Origin: an endosymbiont of Galathealinum brachiosum
GTDB taxonomy: Bacteria; Pseudomonadota; Gammaproteobacteria; SZUA-229
Direction of reading: 5' to 3'
DNA length: 64,000 bases
NCBI GenBank assembly: GCA_003349885.1
Contig: QFXC01000011.1
Location: 878,360-942,359, forward strand
The notes below the pieces were generated by a model. It ran no database searches and had not been told where the DNA came from. It saw nothing but the letters and a program-made list of their open reading frames with translations. The position numbers and the translations under genes are program-made. The stretch's first letter is position 1. Each line of letters opens with the position of its first letter. Positions 27,728 through 37,477 of this stretch are shown one piece after another.

Positions 27728-29508
27728 AATATTCCCATTCGGATTTAAAAAAAGAAGTCTTATTATTGTCAAGTGTGGATAAAAGACTGACTTTGTCTTT
27801 TGGCGTGCTTATTTTAGCCCTGATGATTGGTGTAATGGTAGTCAGTGGTATTAACCTTAGTGGCGTGATGGACAGGGAAGAGAAAAAATTATCCAGATTA
27901 TTTACTCATGCATTAGCTACGTCTGTTTCAAGAGTCAGTTTTTCAGGAAGACATCATGTTCAGTTGTTGCTTGAAGAAACTCAAAAGGAATATTCAGATA
28001 TTAAGTCATTGATAACAACAGACCTTGAAGGTTATGTAATAGCAAGTAGTATAAAGGAAAAAAATGGCACTGAATTAGAAGGTAGATCTAAGGAAATCGC
28101 TATAAATCTACTGGCTAATAAAAATTCCAGTTATATGAGATATACCACATTTAATGGAGAACCAGTTATTGAGATAACTTTGCCTTACAGTGGTGGATTT
28201 AATAATGAAGTTCAAGGTGTAGTGCAAATTAATTTATCAACATTAAAAAAAGAACAGGACGTAAAAAACGGGATTGTACTCATAGCTGTAATGGTCGCAT
28301 TGTTACTAGGAATAAGTATTGTAGTTGTACGTAAGATTAGTTTGTATTTTAGTAGTCCTATAAGATATCTTGCTAGTGATATGGCTGCTACGCTTTGCGC
28401 TATTCCTGATATGTTATTTGAACTTGATATTGAAGGTAGGTTTATTCATGTTATGGCAAATAATGAAGAACGGCTTCATGAATTAAATGATTATTTTCAT
28501 GGTAAAAAAGCTAGTGAAATCTTTTCTACTGAAGATTCAGAAATTGTCATGTTGGCTCTTGAAGAAGCGAACAAAACAGGTGAATCACATGGCCACCAGA
28601 TATCACTGGAAATGTCAGACAAGTTATTCTGGTATGAAATTTCTATTGCACGTAAAAAATATGAACTGGTTGAAAGTGCCAGGTTTATCGTTATTTCACG
28701 AGATATAACCGAGCGTAAAAAAATTGAAAAAGAACTCTACGAATATCGTGAGCATCTTGAAGAATTAGTGCAGGATCGTACATTAAGTATGAGGGCTGCA
28801 TGTGAGGAAGCAGAACAGGCTAATTCTGCAAAGTCAGAATTTTTATCGCGTATGAGTCATGAATTGCGTACGCCTATGAATGCTGTGTTGGGATTTGCGC
28901 AGGTTCTAGAGATGGATATAGATGAAAATAATAAGTCCCAGAGAGAGAGTGTTAAAGAAATACTTGATGCGGGTTATCATTTGCTGGAATTAATAAATGA
29001 AGTGCTGGATTTATCACGTATAGAGTCAGGTAAACTGGATATAAAAATAGAAACAATTTACGCTGATTGGATCATTGATCAATGTATAGCGCTTATAAAA
29101 CCGCAGGCTAATCAGAAAAATATAAATATTATTGATTGTGCTGGTAAGGAAAAATACAAGATACATGCTGATCATGTTCGTTTCAAACAGGTCATGTTGA
29201 ATATTATGTCCAATGCAGTTAAATATAACCATGAGTCAGGGTCTATAACGTTAGAGTGTCATGTAACAGAAAAGCAGAAGTTTCGTATTAGTATAACGAG
29301 CACAGGAAAAGCTTTATCTAATTCTGAAATCAATAAAATATTCACACCTTTTGAGCGTCTGGGAGTGTCTGATGGAATTGAAGGAACGGGTATAGGGCTT
29401 GTGATTAGCAAACATCTTGTGGATGCTATGGGCGGTTCTATTGGTATTGAATCCAGTGAGCTCAGGGGTAATACGTTCTGGGTTGATCTGCCTTTAGATG
29501 AAACTTAG
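27724..29508 (+). CDS. Membrane sensor histidine kinase with PAS domain
   Basis: 594-aa kinase. TM1 at about 24-45, a periplasmic domain of about 135 residues, TM2 at about 183-203, a PAS domain at about 226-336, then HisKA with the phosphorylated H379 in the MSHELRTPMN box. HATPase N-box and GTGIGLVISKHLVDAMGG are intact. No receiver is fused, so the phosphate goes to a separate regulator, most simply the one encoded two genes upstream. The start overlaps the binding-protein stop (ATGA), which argues for joint function. Confidence 0.93.
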   Translation: MKYSHSDLKKEVLLLSSVDKRLTLSFGVLILALMIGVMVVSGINLSGVMDREEKKLSRLFTHALATSVSRVSFSGRHHVQLLLEETQKEYSDIKSLITTDLEGYVIASSIKEKNGTELEGRSKEIAINLLANKNSSYMRYTTFNGEPVIEITLPYSGGFNNEVQGVVQINLSTLKKEQDVKNGIVLIAVMVALLLGISIVVVRKISLYFSSPIRYLASDMAATLCAIPDMLFELDIEGRFIHVMANNEERLHELNDYFHGKKASEIFSTEDSEIVMLALEEANKTGESHGHQISLEMSDKLFWYEISIARKKYELVESARFIVISRDITERKKIEKELYEYREHLEELVQDRTLSMRAACEEAEQANSAKSEFLSRMSHELRTPMNAVLGFAQVLEMDIDENNKSQRESVKEILDAGYHLLELINEVLDLSRIESGKLDIKIETIYADWIIDQCIALIKPQANQKNINIIDCAGKEKYKIHADHVRFKQVMLNIMSNAVKYNHESGSITLECHVTEKQKFRISITSTGKALSNSEINKIFTPFERLGVSDGIEGTGIGLVISKHLVDAMGGSIGIESSELRGNTFWVDLPLDET

Positions 29509-29622
29509 AATGTGCTGATAAATATTGTAATATAATTAACATATTAAAGATTTGAAATCTATTCGTCGTTAGGTATACCTTTATATTTCTTAAATTGAAA
29601 GTGTTTTTGATTGTCATTATGT

Positions 29623-31044
29623 TTATGGAATCACCAAAAACACAGTAAACGTTTCAGTTCGATAATCGAGTTTTATATTCGCAGTTCCGTTTCTTAAAAC
29701 AGTAAACACACCTGAAGAACCTGTGATTTCTTCAATTACGTCACCATCTCCTGCTGTTATGCTGTAAACCAGTTCGTCATCGGTTGTAATGAGTCGGGAT
29801 GTTGAGTTTGTAAAATTGGCAATGACTTTGAGAGTGATTTCATCGGGTCGTGAACTGAGTGTTTCACTGGTGTTATCGGTTAGGTCGATGTCATTAGCTG
29901 TAACTGTGAAGGATGAAACGCCAAGTTTGTCTATCGTTATGCTCGAACTAGCATCTAAACAATCAATGCCGGCATCGCAACTAACTTGACTGCTAAGCAC
30001 TACACCCTGTGTGATGTCTATACTGCTTAATGACTGGCTTATTGTGCCGCATGCAGTAGTAAGTACAGCAGATGTTGATTCTGTTAGGCCATTAACATCC
30101 ACGCGTTGAAAATCACTGGAAAATGTCACGCTAGCATTTGTGGCGTTATCAATGCCCCATTTACTGTTCTGGCTAATGTTTTGGTTAAAATTCGAACCAT
30201 CTTCGGCCTGATAGTTTCCTATAGTTATCAATGAAATTGATTTGTCTTTTTCTACGTTAGCACTGGTTACATTGCAGGTGTCTAAATCAGTATTATCATT
30301 ATTACAAATTTTAATACTGTTTAGTGTGTTACTCACATTCTGATTGAAATCAGCAGAGGTTTTTTCTGTATTGCTAAAAACGGATAGAGCTTGAGCTTGA
30401 ATAATTATATTGCCTGCAGCAAGTGTATGTAGATTTGCCTGATTGTTTTCAGTGCTAATATGAGCACGTTGTGATGTGCTGTTATCTTCCTGATTACGAA
30501 TTAACCAGACAATGGTATTTATAATATTACTATCTACCAGGCGTATTTCATTTATGCCATTACTGTCAATGTAACGAGCGACAGGTTTTATGTTTTTTGA
30601 CTGGCACATGTTAATGCTTAGGTCTTGTTCGTTTAACTGAACAACTTCATCAAATTTTGCATCTGATACTTTTATCTCGAATGTTTCAACTAGCGGGCCA
30701 AATTTAGCAGTCAGGGTGATGAGCTCTGCTGAGTTGCCAGCTGAAAAATATCCTGTTTGATCTATAGTGCTAATGGCATTATCAGAAAGAGACCAGATTA
30801 CGTCGTTGTTGATGATTGTTGTATCAATATTATTAGATTTTACGCCTTGTAAAACAAAGTAAAATTCACTGTTAATTGATAATATGCTTTCATTTAGCTC
30901 AATGGGAAAACTGATTGAAATAATATCCTGATTTGCCAGAGTATGCAGATCAACGAGATTGTTTTCTTTTTCTGAGTCGCTACATGCGTTTATGAAAATA
31001 AATAAAATACTTATAACTAAAACGAAGAGTTTTCTAAAAAACAT
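29623..31044 (-). CDS. Ig-like (BIG2-type) surface lipoprotein
   Basis: 473-aa lipoprotein with lipobox INAC at C21. The mature part is a run of beta-rich segments rich in Ser, Thr, Asn and Asp. It has the look of bacterial Ig-like repeats: DNAISTIDQTGYFSAG and VTLKVIAN-like strands, plus a C-terminal GDGDVIEEITGSSGVFTVLRNGTANIKL. Cysteines occur in pairs. Probably outer-membrane anchored and facing out or into the periplasm. The start at 31044 gives an 11-bp overlap with the upstream barrel gene, so the two are coupled. Confidence 0.75.
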   Translation of the reverse strand: MFFRKLFVLVISILFIFINACSDSEKENNLVDLHTLANQDIISISFPIELNESILSINSEFYFVLQGVKSNNIDTTIINNDVIWSLSDNAISTIDQTGYFSAGNSAELITLTAKFGPLVETFEIKVSDAKFDEVVQLNEQDLSINMCQSKNIKPVARYIDSNGINEIRLVDSNIINTIVWLIRNQEDNSTSQRAHISTENNQANLHTLAAGNIIIQAQALSVFSNTEKTSADFNQNVSNTLNSIKICNNDNTDLDTCNVTSANVEKDKSISLITIGNYQAEDGSNFNQNISQNSKWGIDNATNASVTFSSDFQRVDVNGLTESTSAVLTTACGTISQSLSSIDITQGVVLSSQVSCDAGIDCLDASSSITIDKLGVSSFTVTANDIDLTDNTSETLSSRPDEITLKVIANFTNSTSRLITTDDELVYSITAGDGDVIEEITGSSGVFTVLRNGTANIKLDYRTETFTVFLVIP

Positions 31045-31561
31045 AACGTACACCAATGCTTAAAAAATTAATATTTAAGTCATCACCTTTGTATAAACGC
31101 ATGATGTCCATTTTTAGTTTTAGTTCAGGAATAGATGTAAACGCTTCTTCCAGACCGAGTCCGATGCTAGCTCCTTCAAAGGTGTCCGTTGTGTCTGCTA
31201 TGTTTGGGTAACTTGAATCCACTTCAATCTGACTGGCTCCAATTATTAAATGTATTTTGAGGCTGTTATCCCTGTAAGGTAAATAGTGATAGAAAATAGA
31301 ATTTACTGAGGGCACATCTACAGTCAGTTGATTAAGGCTGTCATCATTAATGCTGCTCATTACTACCAGTTCAAAGAGGTGTGCATCGAATTCGTAACCC
31401 AGACGAACATCCACTAGTGTGGGGCGAGTGGATGCATTGCTCGTGTCAATTTTAATCAGAGCAGGTGCCAGACTAATATAAATGCCAGTGCTTTCTGATG
31501 CATTAACGCTTGGTACGTTGAATAATACAAAAAAAAGTAGTGTCTTAATAAAAGATTTCAT
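31034..31561 (-). CDS. Small outer-membrane beta-barrel protein
   Basis: 175-aa protein with a signal peptide (1-21, ending VNA). The mature part has alternating amphipathic strands and ends in an aromatic residue (VRYVF), as expected for an outer-membrane barrel of about eight strands. No family could be assigned. It is transcribed with the Ig-like lipoprotein gene, whose start it overlaps. A HAD phosphatase gene lies 4 bp upstream, so all three may be one transcript. Confidence 0.75.
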   Translation of the reverse strand: MKSFIKTLLFFVLFNVPSVNASESTGIYISLAPALIKIDTSNASTRPTLVDVRLGYEFDAHLFELVVMSSINDDSLNQLTVDVPSVNSIFYHYLPYRDNSLKIHLIIGASQIEVDSSYPNIADTTDTFEGASIGLGLEEAFTSIPELKLKMDIMRLYKGDDLNINFLSIGVRYVF

Positions 31562-31565
31562 AAGT

Positions 31566-32219
31566 TTATCTTAGTGATATTACTTTCCAGTTGTGTCGTT
31601 GTGCATATTCCAGTAATTTCTCATCCGCATCGACTACAACCGGGTTTTCTGCTTCTAATAAGAGCGGCAGATCATTGTGTGAGTCACTATAAAACCAGCT
31701 ACCGGTCAAATCCAGTTTGTGTTCGGTCATCCATTGGTCAAGGCGTTTAACCTTGCCTTCCTGAAAGCAGGGAGTGCCATCAATTTTTCCAGTGTATCTT
31801 CCGTTTATCAATTCCGGCTCGGTAGCGATCAGGTTGTCGATGCCAAACGCTTTAACTATTGGGCCGGTAACAAAACTATTGGTAGCGGTTATAACGACCA
31901 GTGTATCGCCCTGATTTCTATGATACTCAATTAAATCGAATGAAGCGGGGCTCATAATGGGTTTTATTTTTTCCTCAAAAAACAGTTTGTGCAGTGATAG
32001 CATTTTTTCTTTGGGATTTTGCACGAGAGGCTGTTGTGAAAAAGCCTGAAATTCGTGTATATCTAATGTGCCGTTTTTATACTCTTCATAAAAACGCTCA
32101 TTCTCCCGTGCAAATACGTCAGCATCAACCACGCCCTGTTCAGTAAGAAACTCGCCCCATAAGTAGTCGCTGTCACCTGCCAGTAAGGTATTATCGAGGT
32201 CGAAAAGTGCTAAAGCCAT
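31566..32219 (-). CDS. HAD-IB family phosphatase (SerB-like)
   Basis: 217-aa soluble hydrolase. The catalytic DLDNT motif is at the start (ALFDLDNTLLAG), the VVITATNSFV motif II near 108, and the SDSHNDLPLL motif IV near 180. This is the subgroup related to phosphoserine phosphatase; the substrate is not certain. Helical cap between motifs I and II (about 20-95). The downstream outer-membrane genes are only 4 bp away, though they look unrelated in function. Confidence 0.9.
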   Translation of the reverse strand: MALALFDLDNTLLAGDSDYLWGEFLTEQGVVDADVFARENERFYEEYKNGTLDIHEFQAFSQQPLVQNPKEKMLSLHKLFFEEKIKPIMSPASFDLIEYHRNQGDTLVVITATNSFVTGPIVKAFGIDNLIATEPELINGRYTGKIDGTPCFQEGKVKRLDQWMTEHKLDLTGSWFYSDSHNDLPLLLEAENPVVVDADEKLLEYAQRHNWKVISLR

Positions 32220-32369
32220 AAATAAAACGCCATAAATAAAATTATTAGGAAACCATTTCTTATAGATTTGATCTATAGTTTAACAGTAGTAGCATATTGT
32301 AACTAAAACATTGCGCAAAGCTCTGATTTTTGGAAGAATCAGAGGTAACTTTTAAACAGGTAGTTGTAA

Positions 32370-32855
32370 GTGATTGATTCTGACGGATTTCGGCCTAATG
32401 TAGGCATCATATTAAGCAACCCGGAAGGCAAGGTCTTCTGGGCGCGCCGTTATGGTCAGAATGCATGGCAATTTCCACAGGGTGGCATTCATCAGAATGA
32501 ATCGCCAGATCAGGCAATGTTTCGTGAATTATTTGAGGAAACCGGTTTAAGTCCCGAGCATGTAGAGGTTGTGGGTAAAACCAGTAAGTGGTTACGTTAT
32601 CGATTGCCCAAATGGATGGTGAGGAAAAATAGTCATCCGGTTTGTATCGGGCAGAAACAGATCTGGTTTATATTGAAGCTGACCGGTACCGAGAATGATT
32701 TTAATTTGAGTACCATGGACAGGCCCGAGTTTGATAACTGGTCATGGGTCGATTACTGGCACCCTATGAGTGAAGTTGTATTTTTTAAGCGTAAAGTCTA
32801 TAAGAGGGCTTTAACTGAGCTTGAGCCATTATTGCTTGATCAGATAGCGACCTGA
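32370..32855 (+). CDS. rppH: RNA pyrophosphohydrolase
   Basis: Nudix enzyme that removes pyrophosphate from the 5' end of mRNA and so starts RNase E-dependent decay, 161 aa. The start [15 protein letters not shown] and [11 protein letters not shown] lead into a complete Nudix box (GG-x-E...RELFEETG). GTG start codon at 32370. A fitting neighbour for rhlB in function, though 29 kb away. It converges with hemJ, leaving only 8 bp between the stop codons. Confidence 0.96.
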   Translation: MIDSDGFRPNVGIILSNPEGKVFWARRYGQNAWQFPQGGIHQNESPDQAMFRELFEETGLSPEHVEVVGKTSKWLRYRLPKWMVRKNSHPVCIGQKQIWFILKLTGTENDFNLSTMDRPEFDNWSWVDYWHPMSEVVFFKRKVYKRALTELEPLLLDQIAT

Positions 32856-32863
32856 AACTGAGA

Positions 32864-33277
32864 TTAAAATGGTCTAACGACCACCAGAATCACAATTGCT
32901 GTCAGTATCAACACTGGAAATTCATTAAACCAGCGATACCAGATATGGTTGTGTCTGCTTTCATCATTGGCAAACACCTTTACCAGATGTCCGCAGTAAA
33001 AATGATAAGCGATCAAAAAGCCCACTAATACCAGCTTAATATTCATCCAGATTGTATTGAATAGCTGCCATTCAATCATTAGCCATATCCCGAGAATAAC
33101 TGAAATAATCATAAACGGTGTGATGAATCGATAGAGTTTACGTTCCATGATTTTAAAGCGTTCACTGCCTGCTTCGTCATCTGTCATTGCATGGTAAACA
33201 AACAGGCGAGGCAAATAAAACAGTCCGGCAAACCAGCTGACCATAAAAATGATATGAAAGGCTTTAACCCAGAGCAT
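32864..33277 (-). CDS. hemJ: Protoporphyrinogen oxidase HemJ
   Basis: Four-helix inner-membrane protein of 137 aa, the normal length for HemJ. The N-terminal LWVKAFHIIFMVSWFAGLFYLPRLFVYH segment has the conserved histidine and the Phe/Tyr-Leu-Pro-Arg-Leu motif. A KLYRFITPFM segment follows, and the end is NEFPVLILTAIVILVVVRPF. HemJ oxidises protoporphyrinogen IX in haem synthesis. It would also serve the c-haem proteins of the accessory block. Single leftward gene. Confidence 0.93.
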   Translation of the reverse strand: MLWVKAFHIIFMVSWFAGLFYLPRLFVYHAMTDDEAGSERFKIMERKLYRFITPFMIISVILGIWLMIEWQLFNTIWMNIKLVLVGFLIAYHFYCGHLVKVFANDESRHNHIWYRWFNEFPVLILTAIVILVVVRPF

Positions 33278-33512
33278 AATGATCTCAAATTATAAAAAGT
33301 GGCTCATGATAACGTGTGTTTGTGTGTAGACAAAGCTTCGTGCCTGTTATCGCAACACAAAGATTGTTTCTGCAATAGAATAAGCACTTATAACTGAACT
33401 TGAACGGTGTTATGTCAGTTTAATTCAGTCTATACTTACGGCCTAAATATCAATCACTTGTTTGAACTTGTTAATTCGAGTTTGAACTTTATTATCTATT
33501 TGAGGTTGTCCC

Positions 33513-34544
33513 ATGATTAAAGCCGGCATAGTCGGTGGTACCGGTTACACAGGCGTTGAGTTGTTGCGTTTGTTAGTTGCACATAAAGACGTTGAATTAT
33601 CGGTGATTACATCACGCTCTGAAGCGGGTCAGGCTGTGTCCAGTCTGTACCCTAATCTGCGCGGCCATGTAGATATAAATTTCTCAGAACCAGATATTGA
33701 TTCGCTTGCTAAGTGTGATGTAGTCTTTTTTGCGACGCCAAATGGTACCGCAATGAAAATGGTGCCGCAGTTACTGGAGGCGGGTGCTAAAGTGATTGAT
33801 TTGGCCGCTGATTTTCGTATAAAAGATACTGCCACCTGGAAACAGTGGTATGGCATGGATCACGCCTGTCCTGATATTCTGGAAGAAGCCGTATACGGTA
33901 TGCCCGAGTTGAATCGGGAGGCAATTAAACAGGCTCGAATCATTGCCAATCCTGGTTGCTATCCAACGGCGGTGAGTCTGGGTTATATCCCGCTGATAGA
34001 AAATAATCTAATTGATGATGCACACTTAATTGCCGATGCTAAATCGGGTGTAAGTGGTGCCGGGCGTGGCGCCAGTGTTGCGACTTTATTATGTGAAGCA
34101 ACGGAAAGTGTAAAAGCATACGGGGTTGACGGGCATCGTCATTTGCCAGAAATACGTCAGGTGCTGGGTGGTGTCGCCGGTCATGATGTTGGGCTCACCT
34201 TTGTGCCTCATTTAATGCCAATGATTCGGGGTATAGAGGCGACTTTGTATGGCGTGTTAAAAACTGATGTAGATGATTTGCATCAGATATACGCTGAACG
34301 TTACAAAGACGAACCATTTGTAGATGTGTTGCCATTAGGATCTGTGCCAGAAACACGTAGTGTAAAAGGCTCTAATATGTGTCGTATATCTGTATTTCGC
34401 CCGCAGGGTGGCGATACGGTTGTAGTTTCGTCAGTGATTGATAATCTGGTGAAAGGTGCAGCTGGTCAGGCTGTGCATAATATGAATTTAATGTTTGGTC
34501 TTGATGAAAAGACGGGTATTAGCCAGGTTGCGTTGCTGCCTTAA
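33513..34544 (+). CDS. argC: N-acetyl-gamma-glutamyl-phosphate reductase
   Basis: Third enzyme of arginine synthesis; reduces N-acetylglutamyl phosphate with NADPH. 343 aa, the usual length. [17 protein letters not shown] nucleotide-binding start, the catalytic cysteine in the [10 protein letters not shown] motif, and the [10 protein letters not shown] and HRHLPEIRQ segments are all intact. First gene of a rightward set with the DUF6776 protein, bactofilin and erpA. Confidence 0.98.
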   Translation: MIKAGIVGGTGYTGVELLRLLVAHKDVELSVITSRSEAGQAVSSLYPNLRGHVDINFSEPDIDSLAKCDVVFFATPNGTAMKMVPQLLEAGAKVIDLAADFRIKDTATWKQWYGMDHACPDILEEAVYGMPELNREAIKQARIIANPGCYPTAVSLGYIPLIENNLIDDAHLIADAKSGVSGAGRGASVATLLCEATESVKAYGVDGHRHLPEIRQVLGGVAGHDVGLTFVPHLMPMIRGIEATLYGVLKTDVDDLHQIYAERYKDEPFVDVLPLGSVPETRSVKGSNMCRISVFRPQGGDTVVVSSVIDNLVKGAAGQAVHNMNLMFGLDEKTGISQVALLP

Positions 34545-34561
34545 GAATGTATTAAGAGAAT

Positions 34562-35344
34562 ATGAAGAAAAAAGCACCTGTACATAGTAAGCACCTTATC
34601 TCGATTCATCATCCGCATTTGTGGCTTGGAGCCGCAGTAGCCGGTGTGTTGATCATTTGTATGGTTGTCTGGAGTGCGTTTCAATATGGTAGAAGTGTGG
34701 CGGGTTTTGATCAGTCAGATTATGATCAGCAGATAGAGGTTCTACAAATATCACTAAATGAGCAAACGGCCAGGAAAGAGGACGCTTTGCGTGAAAATGC
34801 CCGTTTATCAAGGGGAAGTGATATTCAGAAAGACGCTAGTAGTCAGGTTCGTGAAACACTTACGGCATGTGAAGAAGATGCTTTGAAAATGAAAGAAGAG
34901 CTAACTTTCTATCATAATGTGGTCACACCAAGAAAATCCAAGCGCGAAATCCAGGTTAATAAAGTTGTATTTAGTGCTGGGGAAAATGGGGCGTATAATT
35001 ATAAGGTCGTATTAATTCAGGTAGGACGACATGATACCGTGCAACGTGGTTATGTTGAGCTATCATTTAATGTACGTAAAGCAGACGGTACAGAGGTGCG
35101 TTTAGACTTGCCAACTGTATCCATTGGAAAAGCAGTTAAGCGTCAGAAATTTGGATTTAAATATTTTCAAAACTTTGAAGGTGGTATCAGATTTCCTGAA
35201 GGATCTGAGCCATTATCATTACATATAAAAGCGCAGCCTAAGAGCGCGAAAGTTCCCAGGTTAAATAAAGAATATGCCTGGGATGACCTAATTGCTGGAG
35301 GAAGTGAAGCTCATGTGGGGCAAGAAAAAAAACAAATCAACTAA
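34562..35344 (+). CDS. DUF6776-family membrane-anchored coiled-coil protein
   Basis: 260-aa protein with one N-terminal membrane helix (about 22-44), a coiled coil (about 55-120), then a C-terminal beta-rich periplasmic domain (about 130-255, IQVNKVVFSAGENGAYNYKVVLIQVG). This matches the DUF6776 group seen in the same place, between argC and a bactofilin gene, in other gammaproteobacteria. Function unknown. The bactofilin start lies inside the end of this gene, so the two are coupled, which hints at a shared role at the cell envelope. Confidence 0.8.
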   Translation: MKKKAPVHSKHLISIHHPHLWLGAAVAGVLIICMVVWSAFQYGRSVAGFDQSDYDQQIEVLQISLNEQTARKEDALRENARLSRGSDIQKDASSQVRETLTACEEDALKMKEELTFYHNVVTPRKSKREIQVNKVVFSAGENGAYNYKVVLIQVGRHDTVQRGYVELSFNVRKADGTEVRLDLPTVSIGKAVKRQKFGFKYFQNFEGGIRFPEGSEPLSLHIKAQPKSAKVPRLNKEYAWDDLIAGGSEAHVGQEKKQIN

Positions 35345-35750
35345 GATAGAGACCCTGATCGGTACAGCAATGGAGATACAGGGTGATCTGATCTTTTCCG
35401 GTGGTTTACATGTAGACGGTAAAATAGTCGGTAATGTTATAGCTGAAGAAGATTCTCATTCAATGCTTGTGCTGAGTGATCAGGGGCAGATAGAAGGTGA
35501 GGTACGTGTGCCTTATGTCGTGCTGAATGGTCAGGTAACTGGTGACGTTTATGCAAGTGAGCGTGTAGAGTTATCTCGCCATGGGCAGGTGAAGGGTAAT
35601 GTCTATTATAATTTGTTGGAAATGGCAATGGGCGCAGAGGTGAATGGTAACCTTGTGCATTGTAAGGATGATAAAAAACTCCTTGAATTTCAAACAGATA
35701 ACAATGAAAAGCATGAGGAAGACAGCGAGCCTAGCCCTACAGCCAGTTAA
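35313..35750 (+). CDS. Bactofilin
   Basis: Polymer-forming cytoskeletal protein of 145 aa. The core is a right-handed beta helix with regular six-residue turns: GGLHVDGKIVGNVIA, LVLSDQGQIEGEVRVPYVVLNGQVTGDVYASERVELSRHGQVKGNVYYN. A short basic N-terminus and an acidic, disordered tail flank it. The ATG at 35313 has GGAGGAAG 9 bp upstream; an earlier in-frame start is less well placed. It overlaps the DUF6776 gene by 32 bp. Confidence 0.93.
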   Translation: MWGKKKNKSTKIETLIGTAMEIQGDLIFSGGLHVDGKIVGNVIAEEDSHSMLVLSDQGQIEGEVRVPYVVLNGQVTGDVYASERVELSRHGQVKGNVYYNLLEMAMGAEVNGNLVHCKDDKKLLEFQTDNNEKHEEDSEPSPTAS

Positions 35751-35837
35751 ATTGCCTGCAGCATAAAACTTGACTAAATTAGTCAGGTAATGCAGAATTT
35801 GGCTGATTATAGATTGATAGTATTTTGGAGAGATTGA

Positions 35838-36200
35838 ATGACTGCTGAAACAGTTGATAACGCGATGCCTGATCCACTGGATTTTACAGATGCGGCAGCG
35901 GCGAAAGTGAAGGGCCTGATCGAAGAAGAAGGCAACCCTAATCTAAAGTTACGCGTATTTATTTCTGGCGGTGGTTGTTCGGGCTTCCAGTATGGTTTTA
36001 CCTTCGATGAAGAAATTAAAGACGGTGATACTGAAGTAATGAATGATGGTGTTACGCTATTAATTGATCCGATGAGCTTCCAGTATCTGGTTGGTGCAGA
36101 AATTGATTACAAAGAAGATTTGCAAGGTTCACAATTTGTAATTCGTAACCCGAATGCACAAACAACCTGTGGTTGTGGTTCTTCATTCTCACCTGCATAG
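35838..36200 (+). CDS. erpA: Iron-sulfur cluster insertion protein ErpA
   Basis: A-type Fe-S carrier, 120 aa. The three ligand cysteines are present: [10 protein letters not shown] and the C-terminal CGCGSSF pair. The N-terminal [15 protein letters not shown] start is typical. It passes [4Fe-4S] clusters to targets such as IspG/IspH. A strong bidirectional terminator 17 bp downstream ends the argC-erpA set, and the accessory block starts on the other side. Confidence 0.96.
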   Translation: MTAETVDNAMPDPLDFTDAAAAKVKGLIEEEGNPNLKLRVFISGGGCSGFQYGFTFDEEIKDGDTEVMNDGVTLLIDPMSFQYLVGAEIDYKEDLQGSQFVIRNPNAQTTCGCGSSFSPA

Positions 36201-36217
36201 TTTTAAAGTATTTATAC

Positions 36218-36252
36218 ATAAAAAAAGAGACGTATTGCGTCTCTTTTTTTAT
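36218..36252. terminator. Bidirectional terminator after erpA
   Basis: AAAAAAAGAGACG (36220-36232) pairs with CGTCTCTTTTTTT (36238-36250) around a 5-nt loop, with long A and T tracts on both sides. It can end the rightward erpA and the leftward DUF3570 transcripts. Confidence 0.93.
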
Positions 36253-36255
36253 GTC

Positions 36256-36282
36256 TGTAGGAGTTAGCTTCAGCTGACGAAC
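36256..36282. repeat. REP-like repeat TGTAGGAGTTAGCTT..., copy 2
   Basis: Differs by one base from the copy at 11609-11635 (AGCTTCAGCT in place of AGCTTTAGCT). It lies between the erpA terminator and the end of the DUF3570 gene, which is the left edge of the accessory block. Confidence 0.75.
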
Positions 36283-36319
36283 GTGTCTGCAAATTAAGAA
36301 ATGTATATTGGGATATATC

Positions 36320-37477
36320 TTAAAACCACAAAGATACGTACATTCGTATAACGCCCGCTGTAAAACTATATAAAGGCTCATTACCGGCACCATTTTTTAC
36401 CCTGATATCTCTGAAATTGTCATAATCAAATGACATGAAAGTGTAAAAGAAATTTGCTTCCCCACGTTCAAAAAAGGATGAGTCACCTGCATCAAATTCA
36501 TATTTAACACCCATACCTAAATTATAATCAGTGAAGGTGCTGAGCTCTTTATCCCTTGCATAAACATTCTGTGGATCCTGGAAAGGAAATAAATCACTAT
36601 AAAAATTAGCCTGCGTTTGTGAATAAAAGCGGAAGCTGGTTTCAAATGTCCAGTTTTCTTCTAATGGGTGAACATATCCAATTTCATAGGTATCTGCTTT
36701 TATTCCCCAGGTATCAGTGAAGTAGCGATAGCTTCCATAAACGGCTGCTCTATATGGCAGGTAGTAACGTAAAGCAACACTGGCCGCATTAGATGTTCTT
36801 GTTTCCGGGTACTTTTCAAGTTGAAAACTATAACCATCAACATTGCTGGAATCAAGATATCGTATTGAACGATACGGATTATTAAGAAAACCTTCGTCGG
36901 TAATAATGTCATATGCCAGTGTCATTATTAAATTTTTCGTGAGTACCTGTGATAATGATGTGCGGTAATCTTTGAAATCAGAAAAATCAAGAAATGTGTC
37001 ATCTCCAGTTTTGGTTATTATATTATCACCAAATGAATAAGATAAACTGATCGTAGTCATGCTACCAAACATTTCCTGACTGACACCAAAAGAATTGGTG
37101 GCCGCATCAAAATCTTTTTCAACACTTTTTGTGAAGCTGTAACTGAGAGTAGATTTATCGTCCAGATAATCAGCCCCAATCGATGTTTGTGTTCTGGCTT
37201 CTGTGTATTCACTGGCCTGTGTTACGGCATCAATAGACGCACTTGAAATATTATCTGCATAATAATTTGCAGATACTGATACTTTATCTGCGAAGTTTTT
37301 CCGTACTAAAACGGATGGGCCATCAATGGTAATGCCGCCACCGGTATAATTGTGGTAAAGCACATCAGCTCTTTCTTCTGGTAATGTGGCTGCACTCAGT
37401 GAACGAGTTACAAGTAGCAGACTTAATAAAACGTAACAAAGAAATGTTGTGTTTTGTGTGTTATTAATTACAGCCAC
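36320..37477 (-). CDS. DUF3570 outer-membrane beta-barrel protein
   Basis: 385-aa exported barrel protein. After a signal peptide (ending SLSA), the ERADVLYHNYTGGGITIDGPSVLVRKN start is typical of DUF3570. About 14-16 amphipathic strands follow, with many aromatic girdle residues, ending in MYVSLWF. The start is not certain: GTG codons in frame exist at 37477, 37483, 37486 and 37519. 37477 is chosen because GGTGG lies just before it. All overlap the end of the DUF4266 gene, or nearly so. Function unknown; it often accompanies DUF4266, TlpA and ApbE genes. Confidence 0.85.
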   Translation of the reverse strand: MAVINNTQNTTFLCYVLLSLLLVTRSLSAATLPEERADVLYHNYTGGGITIDGPSVLVRKNFADKVSVSANYYADNISSASIDAVTQASEYTEARTQTSIGADYLDDKSTLSYSFTKSVEKDFDAATNSFGVSQEMFGSMTTISLSYSFGDNIITKTGDDTFLDFSDFKDYRTSLSQVLTKNLIMTLAYDIITDEGFLNNPYRSIRYLDSSNVDGYSFQLEKYPETRTSNAASVALRYYLPYRAAVYGSYRYFTDTWGIKADTYEIGYVHPLEENWTFETSFRFYSQTQANFYSDLFPFQDPQNVYARDKELSTFTDYNLGMGVKYEFDAGDSSFFERGEANFFYTFMSFDYDNFRDIRVKNGAGNEPLYSFTAGVIRMYVSLWF

